A stretch of 64,000 nt of DNA from Thermomicrobiales bacterium. Its GTDB lineage: Bacteria > Chloroflexota > Chloroflexia > Thermomicrobiales > UBA6265. The stretch spans positions 1-64,000 of the forward strand of contig JAMLHR010000012.1 of assembly GCA_023957015.1 (NCBI GenBank). Reading direction: 5' to 3'. The notes beneath the pieces were generated by a model. The model was not told where the DNA came from, searched no databases, and saw only the letters and a program-made list of their open reading frames with translations. Shown piece after piece: positions 54,362-63,878 of the stretch; position 1 is the first letter of the stretch, and each line of letters starts with the position of its first letter. Both the position numbers and the translations under genes were made by a program.

Positions 54362-55861
54362 CTAAATCACACCGATCCACTGCCAATAGGTGGCGCTGAA
54401 CAGGAGAATGAGGAGGTAGCCAACTATCGTCAGCGGCACACCGGCCTTGAAGTACTCCTTGATCTGGAAGGTGCCGGTGCCGTAGGCCAACATGCCTTGC
54501 GGTGAGGAGATCGGCAGCAGGAACCCGATGCTGATGACGAACTGCTGAATCAACACAAATCCAAGTGCCTGATCGTCGTTCAGACCCATACTCATGCTGA
54601 GCGCGATGAAGACCGGGATCAATGCCGAGGCCAGCGACGTGGCCGATGCAAACCCGAGGTGGATGACGATATTGAAGATCGAAACCAGCGCGATGGCACC
54701 GAGCAACGAGTAGTTCTCCAGGCCAAGCCGACCGAAGGTACTATCGCTAATCCAGGCCGCACCACCACTGTTCAGAAGCACGGTTCCCAACGAGATACCG
54801 ATACCGAACACGATAACGGTGCCCCAGTTGATCAACGGTTCAGCGGTCTTCCAGCTGAAGACACCGATACCAGGAGTCAGCATAACCGCGACGGCGATGA
54901 GCGTGATGGTGGAAGAATCGAACGAGTGCAATTGATCCTCCGTTGACCAGAAGAGGAGGAGTGCGGCGGAGATCGCCATCAGCTTCTTTTCGTTGATGGT
55001 CACCGGACCCAAATCGGCGAGTTGCTTGTCGATCACCGCCCGACCACCGTCGATGTGATCAACCTCGGGTTTGATGATCATCCGCATAACGAAGAAGAGC
55101 ACAACACACATGATGATCGACCACGGTGCCGCGATCATGAACCACCGACCCCAGGCGACATCCTTGCCGAAGGCCTCCTGCATGAATCCAACCGCAACCA
55201 GGTTCTGAGCGGCGGCGGTTTTGATACCGATATTCCAAATGGATACGGCATGAACAGCCGTGATCACCATCAACGCACCGAGCCGGCTTTCCTTGGGGAG
55301 ACCGAATGCGGCCACCATACCGAGGAGAATCGGGATCACTGCACCAGCGCGGGCAGTCGCCGAGGGCACGAAGAACGCCAGGATCGTGGCCACCAGAATC
55401 GCCCCGACCAACACGGCATTGGTCGATTCGCCGACCAGACGCAACACCCAGAGCGCGAGGCGTCGGTGCAGGTTCGTCGCTTGCATGGCGGCAGCCAGGA
55501 AGAGCGCCATCAATACGAGCGTATTGGCGTTATTGGAGAGTCCAGCCATTGCCTGCCGCAGACCAGCCGCAGTACCAATGTTCTCCGCACTCTCCACCCC
55601 AGGCGCGGGAGCAAACCCCAACCCGACGGCGATGAGCGAGGCAATGATCAGGGCCGAGACAGGATAGCTGACGGCTTCCGTCACCCAGACGATGACGGCG
55701 AAAGCAAGGATGCCGACTGCTCGCTGCCCTGCCACACTGAGACCGTCAGGAGTTGGCATCATCCATATCGCTGCCAGCACGACAAAGGCCGCCGCAAGGA
55801 TGATGTAGTTGACGTCGAACGCCCCCTTCTTCGCCGCCGGTGGTGAAGTGACCTGAGACAT
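54362..55861 (-). CDS. Divalent anion:sodium symporter (DASS/SLC13 family)
   Basis: A 499-residue polytopic protein with about 11-13 helices. It has the family features: SVAGQRAVGILAFAVIVWVTEAVSYPVSALIIASLIAVGLG in the N-terminal repeat, and a Ser-Asn-Thr-type motif (GLSNNANTLVLMALFLAAAM) in place of the classical SNT. In the second repeat HLGFASATSLASALIPVFIALSM and LLPISSPQGMLAYGTGTFQIKEYFKAG form the carboxylate-binding loop. Members carry succinate, malate, citrate, sulfate or tartrate with Na+. A palindromic operator-like site lies 18-35 bp upstream of the start. Confidence 0.88.
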   Translation of the reverse strand: MSQVTSPPAAKKGAFDVNYIILAAAFVVLAAIWMMPTPDGLSVAGQRAVGILAFAVIVWVTEAVSYPVSALIIASLIAVGLGFAPAPGVESAENIGTAAGLRQAMAGLSNNANTLVLMALFLAAAMQATNLHRRLALWVLRLVGESTNAVLVGAILVATILAFFVPSATARAGAVIPILLGMVAAFGLPKESRLGALMVITAVHAVSIWNIGIKTAAAQNLVAVGFMQEAFGKDVAWGRWFMIAAPWSIIMCVVLFFVMRMIIKPEVDHIDGGRAVIDKQLADLGPVTINEKKLMAISAALLLFWSTEDQLHSFDSSTITLIAVAVMLTPGIGVFSWKTAEPLINWGTVIVFGIGISLGTVLLNSGGAAWISDSTFGRLGLENYSLLGAIALVSIFNIVIHLGFASATSLASALIPVFIALSMSMGLNDDQALGFVLIQQFVISIGFLLPISSPQGMLAYGTGTFQIKEYFKAGVPLTIVGYLLILLFSATYWQWIGVI

Positions 55862-55878
55862 TGCTATCCTCCTCCCAT

Positions 55879-55896
55879 TGAGTCAGAACTGACTCA
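55879..55896. promoter_or_regulatory. Operator-like palindrome upstream of the DASS gene
   Basis: TGAGTCAG-AA-CTGACTCA is a perfect 8-bp inverted repeat with a two-base spacer, 18 bp before the DASS start codon in the divergent region between DASS and the MFS gene at 56099. Its size and symmetry suit a dimeric regulator (GntR-, TetR- or MarR-type). No regulator gene is adjacent. Confidence 0.55.
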
Positions 55897-56098
55897 CTTA
55901 GTTAAGTATGGGTGAGGGAACAACACCCCACAAGCACCGTATGGTCCCTAATGACAGTTCCGAAACGATGCTTTCCCGATCCACATCAAGTGAATCCCTA
56001 CTCGGTAATCCGAAACCCTTACCTGTTTCCGGAGATTGAGGGCGCGCATATACTCAAGTGCATAGCGATACGACGATTACGGGGAGTCAATTCAGAAC

Positions 56099-57337
56099 AT
56101 GCCAAGAGTAAGTTTGCGCCCGGAAGGGCGCGTCGCACCGCCGCATGTACAGCAGGCGTTCATGTTGCTGGGCTCGGCAACGATTGCGTTCGGGTTCTCC
56201 ATGGCCGCGCAACAGAATATCGTCAGTAACTTCTTCGAGAACGAGCTCGGACTGAAGGGGCCGCAGTTCGGCTACATCACCGCAATCCGGGAGATCCCCG
56301 GCTTCCTCCTCATCTTTCTGACCGCATTGCTCTATCGACTCTCGCTGCCTCATCTCACCGCCTTCGCGATGGTGCTTCTGGCCATCGGCTTCGGATTCTT
56401 CGGCTTCGCCACCAGCTTCTGGACGGTTGCACCCTGGGTCATCATCTCCTCGATGGGGTATCACACCTGGCTGCAAACCCAAACCGCGCTGGGGATGAGC
56501 ATGGCCGAGGAGTCGAAATCCGGCACGGTCCTGGGCAAACTTACCGCGTTGAATCAGGCCGGTGCACTGGTGGCGATGGGATTCGTGTTCCTGGCGTTCC
56601 AGTTCGATCTGATCGGCTTCAAAGGGATGTTCATCATCTGCGGATTGCTGGCACTCGTCGCGGCGGCGCTCGTTTTCCGCTTCCCCAATATGCACAACGG
56701 CGAGCTGCTGGAAGTCAAACCCGAACGCGAGCGCATGGTCCTCAAGCGCGATTACGACCTCTACTACAAGCTCAGCCTGCTTGATGGCGCGCGCCAGCAG
56801 ATCTTCTTCTCGTTTGGCTTGTGGGTGCTGGTGGATCACTTCCGCCTGGATGTGCCCGCGATCTCGCTGATCATGTTGGCGACAGCGGGGTTGGCGATGG
56901 TGAGTGGACCCTGGATCGGACGCATGCTCGACAAGCATGGCGAGCGCCAGATGCTTGGCGTCGTCAATATCGCCTACATCGTGGCCCTACTGGGTTACGC
57001 GTTGATCGATAACACCCAGATCGCGGTTGGCTGCTATGTCATTTACTCGCTGATCATGCCGCTGAGCGCGATGGGTGCTGCGGTCTATTTGCGCAAGATC
57101 GCGCCGACACGTGATGTAGCACCGTCGCTGGCGATGGGTGTCACCATGCAGCACGCCGCCGCCATCGTGATCCCGGTGGTTACCGGATTCGTACTGAACT
57201 TCGTTGGGTACCAGATCCCGTTCCTGGTGGCGAGCGGATTCGCGCTCATCACCGTGTTCGTCACTCGTAAGCTGGATGTGACCATGCAGAAGACCAACGC
57301 CAAGCGGGATGAAGAGTTGGCACGCGCGACGGTGTGA
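56099..57337 (+). CDS. MFS transporter
   Basis: A 412-residue protein with 12 predicted helices. QQNIVSNFFENELGLKGPQFGYITAIREIPGFLLIFLTALLYRLS shows a family signature unlike the tandem trio. SGPWIGRMLDKHGERQ is the helix 8-9 loop. It has no clear transport class; YfcJ- or NarK-like carriers look similar. It is divergent from the DASS gene, with 237 bp between them, so both could be controlled by the palindrome at 55879. Confidence 0.82.
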   Translation: MPRVSLRPEGRVAPPHVQQAFMLLGSATIAFGFSMAAQQNIVSNFFENELGLKGPQFGYITAIREIPGFLLIFLTALLYRLSLPHLTAFAMVLLAIGFGFFGFATSFWTVAPWVIISSMGYHTWLQTQTALGMSMAEESKSGTVLGKLTALNQAGALVAMGFVFLAFQFDLIGFKGMFIICGLLALVAAALVFRFPNMHNGELLEVKPERERMVLKRDYDLYYKLSLLDGARQQIFFSFGLWVLVDHFRLDVPAISLIMLATAGLAMVSGPWIGRMLDKHGERQMLGVVNIAYIVALLGYALIDNTQIAVGCYVIYSLIMPLSAMGAAVYLRKIAPTRDVAPSLAMGVTMQHAAAIVIPVVTGFVLNFVGYQIPFLVASGFALITVFVTRKLDVTMQKTNAKRDEELARATV

Positions 57338-57509
57338 GGCTCCCTTTTTCTGAGGGAAACAACCCCTTGCTTTATTCCGATCCACCAAGTATGCTTTGAT
57401 TATCCGATTTGTTGGGTCGGATATGAAAACTCGATTCCCGCAAGATGTGATGCGTGTCCTCTCCCACCCAATGCACACGCATCACGCACAACTTCCCGGG
57501 AATCCCGCA

Positions 57510-57602
57510 TACATCCGACGGGTGTCACCTCCCGTTCGCACTCGGGTCACTTCTGCCTCTACCCACGGCCCGGGATCGCGAATCTGACACCTGTCGGATG
57601 TA
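57510..57602. repeat. 18-bp inverted repeat pair (17/18 match)
   Basis: TACATCCGACGGGTGTCA (57510-57527) and TGACACCTGTCGGATGTA (57585-57602) form an inverted pair with one mismatch and a 57-bp interior that has CCCGGG-containing hairpins. It lies between two convergent genes (stops at 57337 and 57616). It may be a long terminator stem, a small mobile-element remnant (MITE-like) or a binding site. The interior carries no reading frame of note. Confidence 0.6.
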
Positions 57603-57615
57603 CGCTCTTAACCGG

Positions 57616-58752
57616 CTATGCCAGGCGAGGTGCTTCCCACAGGTTCAGGCTGGTGCCAATCCCCTTCTCGATCGCATTGCGATAGATCTCAGTGGCCCAG
57701 GCCACATCCTCGATCGGCATACCACCAGCCGAATAAAGGATGATCTCCTCGTCGCTCGTCCGCGCCGGTGTGGCACCGACGGCGATATTCGCGATCTCCT
57801 CGATCTTACTGGCGGGCATGACCCCCTGCGCGGTCAGCTCGTGCCAACGATTCCCGACAATACCGATTTTCTCGTAGCACTGGTCGCCATATTCCTCGGC
57901 CCAGGCCTCGTAGAGCTTCCAGGCATCCACTACCAGGCGGGTAGCGGGATCAGCCACAAACGCATCATCGAACCGTACGGCCGCCGGAAGGAGCATCAAC
58001 GCACCCGGCTTGATCCATTCACGTTTGAAGTACGGATAGCCAATTGATCCAGCCGGATCAGTGGTCACCGTGACGATGATGATGTCGGCTTCGCGGGCGA
58101 CCTCCTCCTCGGAGGCAACCCCCTCGATGGTGATGTGGGGGAAGTGCGGTTTCATGTAATCGGCGTAGCGTTGAACATCGGCCTCATCCACACCCTTGAC
58201 CACAATCCGGTCGATGTCGGGTCGCTGGCTCAATGTGGCTTCGGTTGTCACCCGACCGATCACACCGGGACCAACGATACCCAGGACGCGAGCATCCTTG
58301 CGGGCCAAATGCTTCACCGCGACGCCGGGAATGGCACCGGTACGATAGGCCGAGATGAGGTTACCGCTCATCACCGCGAGCGGCACGCAGGTGTCAGCAT
58401 CGTTGAGAACAAAGAGGTGGATCGAGCGCGGCAAACCCCTGGTGCGATTCTCCAGATTGGACCCATACCATTTCACACCGGTCGTCCCAAATCGTCCGCC
58501 GAGATAGGCCGGCATCGCCATAAAACGTCGGTCTGGACCATCCGCAGGCATACCCGGAAACTCCGGTTCCTTGGGGAATCCGAACATCGCCCCGTGAGAC
58601 ATGCCATTTGCACCTGGCATGCGGAAATCACCCTTCTGCAGCAGGATCAGCGCCTCCTCCATGACATCCACGCAGCGAGCCATATCGGTGACACCGGCGG
58701 CAATCATATCTGGTTCATTGAGATAGATGAAATCGTGGTGCGTACTGGACAT
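57616..58752 (-). CDS. Ornithine cyclodeaminase/mu-crystallin-family protein
   Basis: A 378-residue protein with AAGGAG seven bases before the ATG. It has the family fold: substrate-binding N-terminus (GVTDMARCVDVMEEALILLQKGDFRMPG and MAMPAYLGGRFGTTGVKWYGSN), then the NAD-binding domain with VLGIVGPGVIGRVTTEATLSQ (Gly-x-Gly-x-x-Gly) and IIIVTVTTDP. Members include ornithine cyclodeaminase, alanine dehydrogenase, ketimine reductase and NCBI-named tyramine oxidase subunit B-like proteins. It is larger than typical (about 330). Proximity to MFS/DASS genes may mean amino-acid-derived metabolites. Confidence 0.85.
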   Translation of the reverse strand: MSSTHHDFIYLNEPDMIAAGVTDMARCVDVMEEALILLQKGDFRMPGANGMSHGAMFGFPKEPEFPGMPADGPDRRFMAMPAYLGGRFGTTGVKWYGSNLENRTRGLPRSIHLFVLNDADTCVPLAVMSGNLISAYRTGAIPGVAVKHLARKDARVLGIVGPGVIGRVTTEATLSQRPDIDRIVVKGVDEADVQRYADYMKPHFPHITIEGVASEEEVAREADIIIVTVTTDPAGSIGYPYFKREWIKPGALMLLPAAVRFDDAFVADPATRLVVDAWKLYEAWAEEYGDQCYEKIGIVGNRWHELTAQGVMPASKIEEIANIAVGATPARTSDEEIILYSAGGMPIEDVAWATEIYRNAIEKGIGTSLNLWEAPRLA

Positions 58753-58896
58753 GTTTTGTCACTCCTTCTTGTCAGAACGGAGGATTACCCAACCGTTCCC
58801 CGTGTTATCTCTTCGAACGTAAGGTTCCCACCATCGTAGCGAGCGGATATAACCTGAGCAAGCACCATTACGGCAGCCATGCTCAAATGCGATCCG

Positions 58897-59877
58897 TCAT
58901 GAACCTCGTTCGCCATCAACCGTCACTCGTCTGACCTGCGCGGGCGCGAGATCAAACCGAACCTCGTCATGCAGCTCATGTGCCTCCGGTGCTCCTGCCA
59001 AGGACCGTTGCCGCACCAGATCTCCATCGGCGGTGATGATCTCGCGTTCGATCACACCACCAAGCTCATGCATCCGTTCAATGCGGCCCGACCACTGCCC
59101 CTCACCGAGCACCACATGCTCCGGCGCAAAGACGAGCACTGACCTCGCATCCGCGGGATCGAGGAGAGCGTTATCCAATCCCAGCACCTTCGCCACCTGG
59201 ATATTGCCGGGAGCTTGTCGCAGTACGGCCGGCGAACCGTCACCGATCAGTCTGCCCTCCTGGAGCACCAGCAACTGATCCGCTAACGACAGCGCCTCTT
59301 CGCGATCATGCGAGATATGGAGAAATGTCACTCCACTCTCGCGCTGGATGCGATGCAGTTCCCGCCGCATCTGCTGGCGAAGCTCGGCATCCAGCGCCCC
59401 CAGCGGTTCGTCCAACAGCACCAACTGCGGTCGCACTGCCAGGGCGCGGGCCAACGCCACCCGCTGTTGCTGTCCGCCGGAAAGCGACGCTGGCATCCGC
59501 CGCTCCATGCCCGGTAATCCGACGATCTCCAGCATCGCACCCACGCGTTTCCGGATCTCAGATCCGGCCTGACCCTGCTGTTCCAGACCAAAGGCGATGT
59601 TTGCGGCAACCGTCATATGCGGGAAGAGCGCGTAATCCTGAAACACCGTGCTCACGGGACGCAGATGGGGTGGCAGTGGAGTGAGATCGATGTCGTTCAA
59701 CGTGATGCTGCCAGCATCGATCTCGATCAATCCAGCGATGGCACGCAGGAGCGTGGACTTACCACTACCGGAGGCGCCAACGAGGACAGCATACGATCCA
59801 GACGCGACCTCGAAGCTGACGTGATCCAGGACCAGATGCTGACCGAACCACCTGGTAATGTCATGCGCCTCTATCAC
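58897..59877 (-). CDS. ABC transporter ATP-binding protein with TOBE-like tail (PotA/FbpC type)
   Basis: The GTG at 59877 gives 326 residues. Walker A is GASGSGKST (34-42), the Q-loop VFQDYALFPHMTVAANIAFGL, the signature LSGGQQQR (132-139), Walker B LVLLDEP (152-158) and the switch His190 (ISHDREEA). The C-terminal 90 residues form a TOBE-like domain. It resembles polyamine, iron or molybdate importer ATPases. No permease or binding protein gene is next to it, so it is an orphan; it could in principle power the ATPase-less importer at 8.7 kb, but that class usually needs an MsmK-type partner. Confidence 0.9.
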   Translation of the reverse strand: MIEAHDITRWFGQHLVLDHVSFEVASGSYAVLVGASGSGKSTLLRAIAGLIEIDAGSITLNDIDLTPLPPHLRPVSTVFQDYALFPHMTVAANIAFGLEQQGQAGSEIRKRVGAMLEIVGLPGMERRMPASLSGGQQQRVALARALAVRPQLVLLDEPLGALDAELRQQMRRELHRIQRESGVTFLHISHDREEALSLADQLLVLQEGRLIGDGSPAVLRQAPGNIQVAKVLGLDNALLDPADARSVLVFAPEHVVLGEGQWSGRIERMHELGGVIEREIITADGDLVRQRSLAGAPEAHELHDEVRFDLAPAQVRRVTVDGERGS

Positions 59878-59883
59878 ACTCGC

Positions 59884-62211
59884 TTACCTCCAACACGCCA
59901 GGAACCGTTTCCCTGAGCTACCACTCGATATCCACCAACGTCTCCGGATGCTCAATCGCGTTGCGATACAGCTCCATACGTACACGATCAGTTGATTGCT
60001 CGAACCAATAGGCTGCATCGGACATCCATTTCCGCCTATCCTCATCCATGCCTTCAACGTACGCCAATCGACCAAGCCTCGCCATGGCGTCAGCCATGCA
60101 GTGGACATCCCCAGCTGATCGCGCCATTTCCCGAGCGCTTCATGCGCACACGCCTTCGCTTCGGTCAGATCACCGCGCAAGCGAGCGACATTGCTCCGGT
60201 CCATCCATATGACGGGTAGATCACGATACGACCTGAGCTCAAGCAAATGGAACCAGGCAGCATCCAGGTGAGCTTCCGTAACATCCAGGTCATCCGCTTG
60301 CCAGGCAAGATTCGCCTCAGCAACACCCATGAGCCATACATCACCCAGGGTGTTGGCCAGATCGCGGCCGAACACCGTCTCTCTATGAGCCAGATCCAGC
60401 TGCCCTCGCTGTCCGGCTATCGCACCCAGATTCACGGCTGCGGAGGCAATCAACCAGCTATCGTCGATCGTTTCGGCAATCTGCCTCGCCTCCACGACCA
60501 GCGCTTCAGCCTCCATCATGTCTCCGAGCAGCCAGGCAGTAATACCCCTGGTCATGAGTGCGAACGCCTCATATCTGAGGTTCCCGTTGCTACGTGATAA
60601 CGTGGTCGCTTCCTCCAAAGGTGCCTTGGCGGCGTGGCCATCTGACAGATGATTACAGAGAATCCCGTAGAAGATCAGGCCACGAGTTCTCACCAGGCTC
60701 GGTTCTGCGCAGGCAGGGTGGTTGAGCAGAAGCCCAAGCTGGTCGCGACCTTCCTGGCACTTCCCCCGAATACCCTGGTATGAGGCCATGGCACTGGCCA
60801 CATCCAGGGCATCCTCATAACGATCCAGTGAGATCAATCGACGAATGTGCGCAGACAGATTCTGGTATTCCGCCTCAACCCGATTGAGCCAATACGGCGC
60901 TTGTGGACGCGAAAGCAAGAACTCGATCCTCCGCGCGAACGGCTCACACCATGCCTCGTGGATCACGCTGATCGCTTCGACTCGCTCACGATACTCATCC
61001 AACTGTTCAAGACCGTACTCACGCACGATCTGCAACATCACGTAGCGCTCGATACCATCGACACCGGAACGCTGAATCAGCAGGCTGCTATCGATCAACT
61101 CTGTCACGACATTTAGTCCGTACGAAGCCCCAAACAAGGCTTCAGCAGTCTCCAGAGATACGCCGGAAGGGAGCAGCGCCAGCCATCGCAATGCCCTCCT
61201 CGCGTCCTCGGTGAGTAGTCCGTAACTCCAGGCGATCGTGTTCCGCATGGTCTGGTGGCGAGCAGGCGTGTCAACGTGACCCTCAGAGAGGAAGTTCAAC
61301 TGCTGATCGAGTTGCTGTAACAACGCGGAACGCGACAGATGGCGCACTCGTGCAGCTGCGAGCTCGATGCCTAGCGGCAAACCTTCCAGCCTCCTGACAA
61401 TGGCTACATCGAGTTCAGGTACTGCCACGAAGCCGGGATCGACGGTGCGCGCCCGGCTCACGAAAAGTGTCACGGCATCGCTATCTGCATCCACATCCAT
61501 TGGCCAAACAGGATACACATGTTCCGCCGCTACCCGCAGCAATGCGCGACTTGTCGCCAGAATCGTGAGATCCGGGCATCCGCCGATTAACTCGCCCACG
61601 ATAATCCCGGCGTCCGGAATCTGCTCGAGATTATCCAGCACCATAAGCATCCGTTTGGATCGCAGTGCGAGGATCACACCATCAGACAGCGTGCGATGCG
61701 GTTGATCTGGAACACCCAAGCGTCCTGCAATCGCAGAGATCATGTCGGAGGCATTGCTGATGGTGGCGACATAGAAAAAGACAGCGCCATCGTCGAAATG
61801 GGGCACCAGTGCTTCCGCAACACGGAGAGCAACTCTGGTCTTCCCCACCCCTCCGGGACCGGTCAATGTCACCAGACGAACGTTCGGGTCAGTCAGTAGC
61901 TGCCCGATCTCCTCAATCTCGGTGACTCGACCGATAAAGGAGGTAGCCGGGTTAGGCAATCGGGGAGCATCGGTGGGGGCGATGTTACGCACCGCCAGCA
62001 ACTCGGCCAGATCAGCCTCATCGAGCGCCAATCCATCCGCGAGCATGCGCACCGTTTCGAGTCGTGGGGTGGTACGGACGCCTCGCTCGAGATCGCTGAT
62101 CCCGCGCGCACTTAGTCCGGAACGCTGAGCGAGCTCCTCCTGCGAGTATCCCGCTTGCTCCCGCAACCGTCGAAGTGTTTCGCCAAATCCCTGCGACTCT
62201 CGCTGGTTCAT
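59884..62211 (-). CDS. XRE-HTH + NB-ARC ATPase + TPR-like regulator, frameshifted near the end
   Basis: An ATG at 62211 opens an XRE helix-turn-helix (about 8-65, LRRLREQAGYSQEELAQRSGL), then an NB-ARC ATPase with P-loop TGPGGVGKT (117-125) and Walker B LMVLDNLEQ (189-197). A TPR-like helical C-terminus covers about 480-700 (for example LLGDMMEAEALVVEARQIAETI). It resembles SARP/STAND-type regulators. Near 60110 the frame breaks: CTGGGGATG must be CTGGGGGATG to continue into GDVHCMADAMARLGRLAYVEGMDEDRR, which ends at 59918. So the true stop is probably 59918, and a G-tract indel (real or error) explains the odd Trp/Arg-rich tail. Confidence 0.85.
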   Translation of the reverse strand: MNQRESQGFGETLRRLREQAGYSQEELAQRSGLSARGISDLERGVRTTPRLETVRMLADGLALDEADLAELLAVRNIAPTDAPRLPNPATSFIGRVTEIEEIGQLLTDPNVRLVTLTGPGGVGKTRVALRVAEALVPHFDDGAVFFYVATISNASDMISAIAGRLGVPDQPHRTLSDGVILALRSKRMLMVLDNLEQIPDAGIIVGELIGGCPDLTILATSRALLRVAAEHVYPVWPMDVDADSDAVTLFVSRARTVDPGFVAVPELDVAIVRRLEGLPLGIELAAARVRHLSRSALLQQLDQQLNFLSEGHVDTPARHQTMRNTIAWSYGLLTEDARRALRWLALLPSGVSLETAEALFGASYGLNVVTELIDSSLLIQRSGVDGIERYVMLQIVREYGLEQLDEYRERVEAISVIHEAWCEPFARRIEFLLSRPQAPYWLNRVEAEYQNLSAHIRRLISLDRYEDALDVASAMASYQGIRGKCQEGRDQLGLLLNHPACAEPSLVRTRGLIFYGILCNHLSDGHAAKAPLEEATTLSRSNGNLRYEAFALMTRGITAWLLGDMMEAEALVVEARQIAETIDDSWLIASAAVNLGAIAGQRGQLDLAHRETVFGRDLANTLGDVWLMGVAEANLAWQADDLDVTEAHLDAAWFHLLELRSYRDLPVIWMDRSNVARLRGDLTEAKACAHEALGKWRDQLGMSTAWLTPWRGLVDWRTLKAWMRIGGNGCPMQPIGSSNQLIVYVWSCIATRLSIRRRWWISSGSSGKRFLACWR

Positions 62212-62382
62212 ACGATCCTCTGATATTGGACCACTCCCCTAGCCTATCACGCACCTTTCCGTAAGAGACGAATGCATGAGTCATTGCGTGGGGAATGCGT
62301 GGGATGCGCGTGTGTCACTCCTCTGCCCATGACCGCACCATGGTTACGGGTCACTACCAAGCAGACCTAAAGGAGGACAACG

Positions 62383-62904
62383 ATGAGTGAGACTGGAATC
62401 AACCGACGTCAAGCCGTAACAACCGTGACCGCGTCTGCTATCGCTATGGCGATTCTCCGGATGAACACCGCAGCTGGCCCTGCCGCCGCCGATACCGGTG
62501 GTGATGTCGGTGGACCGGATGGCCCCGTGCGCATCACCTTCCTGTTCGGTCAACCCGACGACCAAAGCGTGTTCGAGCAACACTATCAGTCCGTCCACTT
62601 GCCATTAGTGGTTGGTGTACCCGGTCTGGTGCATATGGAGAGCTGCATGGGTACGGGGAGTCTGGATGGAACCTCCAGCGCGTTCTATCGGGCCAACACG
62701 CTAACCTTCCAGAGCCGACGCGACATGATACTGGCGGCACAATCGGAAATCGGTGCCGCGGCGCTCGCCGATCTGGACGTATTCGCGACAGGTGGTGTCA
62801 CGGCAACGATCGTGGCGAATATCGACGATTACGAGCCACAGCCACCACCTGTTGCGGATACAGATAGCCGTTTCCGCAATGGAGTGGATCCGCGGACACC
62901 ATGA
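62383..62904 (+). CDS. Tat-exported EthD-domain protein
   Basis: A very strong AAAGGAGG lies nine bases before the ATG at 62383. The 173-residue protein begins with a Tat-like signal (MSETGINRRQAVTTVTASAIAMAIL) and then has an EthD domain: VRITFLFGQPDDQSVFEQHYQSVHLPLV with the His/Tyr pattern of the family, and GVPGLVHMESCMGTGSLDG. EthD proteins are small alpha+beta dimers linked to degradation of ethers or lactones. Export of such a domain is unusual. It is followed by a terminator hairpin. Confidence 0.82.
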   Translation: MSETGINRRQAVTTVTASAIAMAILRMNTAAGPAAADTGGDVGGPDGPVRITFLFGQPDDQSVFEQHYQSVHLPLVVGVPGLVHMESCMGTGSLDGTSSAFYRANTLTFQSRRDMILAAQSEIGAAALADLDVFATGGVTATIVANIDDYEPQPPPVADTDSRFRNGVDPRTP

Positions 62905-62973
62905 TCCATAGATCAATCCGCCAGATCAAGGGTGCAGCAGACCCCCGCGCCCCTGATCGACACCTTTCTGGCT

Positions 62974-62993
62974 CGCCTGGCTTCGGCCAGGCG
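62974..62993. terminator. Terminator after the EthD protein
   Basis: CGCCTGGC pairs with GCCAGGCG around a TTCG loop, followed by GGTCTTTG. The UUCG loop and stem are typical of an intrinsic terminator. It lies between the convergent EthD and epimerase genes. Confidence 0.8.
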
Positions 62994-63010
62994 GGTCTTT
63001 GTGATGTTAC

Positions 63011-63859
63011 CTAGCCCTCAACCATGCCTCTCCAACTGTATTCCGGGACATAGCCCAGCACCCGTTTCGCCTTCTCGATGGAGAGCAATGTCTCATATCC
63101 GGAGACATCGCGGCGGAACTCCAACCCAGGGAAGATGCGTTCCGCCAACGACCGCGATGGTTCATCGATAATCGTGTCGGCGGCAGCGATGATTATCGCC
63201 TCGGCCCCACGCACATCGGTCTGGAGCGCCAACTCGCATGCCCGGGCGCAGTCACGCACATCGACATACCCGAAGAGATTCCAGGATCGGCTTGCCGGAT
63301 CGCGATGGTATTCCGGCACGCGGGCATAATCTTCCGGAGCGAAGATGTTGGTGAATCGCAGACCGATAAACGGTATCACTCACCACCGGGCGTGATGGAC
63401 GGCCATCTCCTCGGTTACCACCTTGCTCAGGGCATAAGTGCTGGTGGGATGGGGAAAGTGGTCCTCGTCCACCGGCGCATAGAGCGGCGGATCAAACGGC
63501 AATCCCAGCGTGGTTTCGCTACTCGCCCAGACCACACGACTCACCCCCACGGCTCCTGCCGCCTGAAACACATTGGCGTTCATCACGATATTGGTGTTGA
63601 AGGTGTGCGATTCGGTGAAGATGCCACTGGCAGCGATATTCGCCATGTGTACCACCGCATCCTGACCACCAAGAATCTCGATGGCCTCACCGTACTCGGT
63701 GAGATCTGCTCGCAGGAATCTCGCCTTCAGTCCAGGGCGCGGTGGGGCAACATCGGTCGCGAGAACATCATAGCCCTTCTCGACGAGATGGTTGGCGATC
63801 CAGAAACCAGCTTTCCCGCTTGCCCCGGTGACGGCGATCCTCTTGCCTGTATCGACCAT
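63011..63859 (-). pseudogene. NAD-dependent epimerase/dehydratase interrupted by an in-frame TGA
   Basis: The ATG at 63859 (MVDTGKRIAVTGASGKAGFWIANHL) has the SDR NAD motif GASGKAG, ASSETTLGLP and the catalytic YALSK (Tyr-x-x-x-Lys). The frame is broken at 63380-63382 by TGA (reads ...HHARW, stop) and continues in the same frame with VIPFIGLRFTNIFAPEDYARVPEY to the stop at 63011. Relatives have ARW-S/T-G-I-P-F, so the TGA replaces Ser or Thr, probably TCA to TGA by substitution. The rest (YVDVRDCARACELAL, SIEKAKRVLGYVPEYSW) looks normal. It is a recent nonsense mutation or a base-call error. Confidence 0.82.
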
Positions 63860-63878
63860 GGTGATACCCCTCCCGACG

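Noticed and set aside
63380-63382. TGA as selenocysteine codon
   Set aside because: No Sec-type context (no Cys or Sec in relatives at this site) and TGA is used as an ordinary stop elsewhere in the window.
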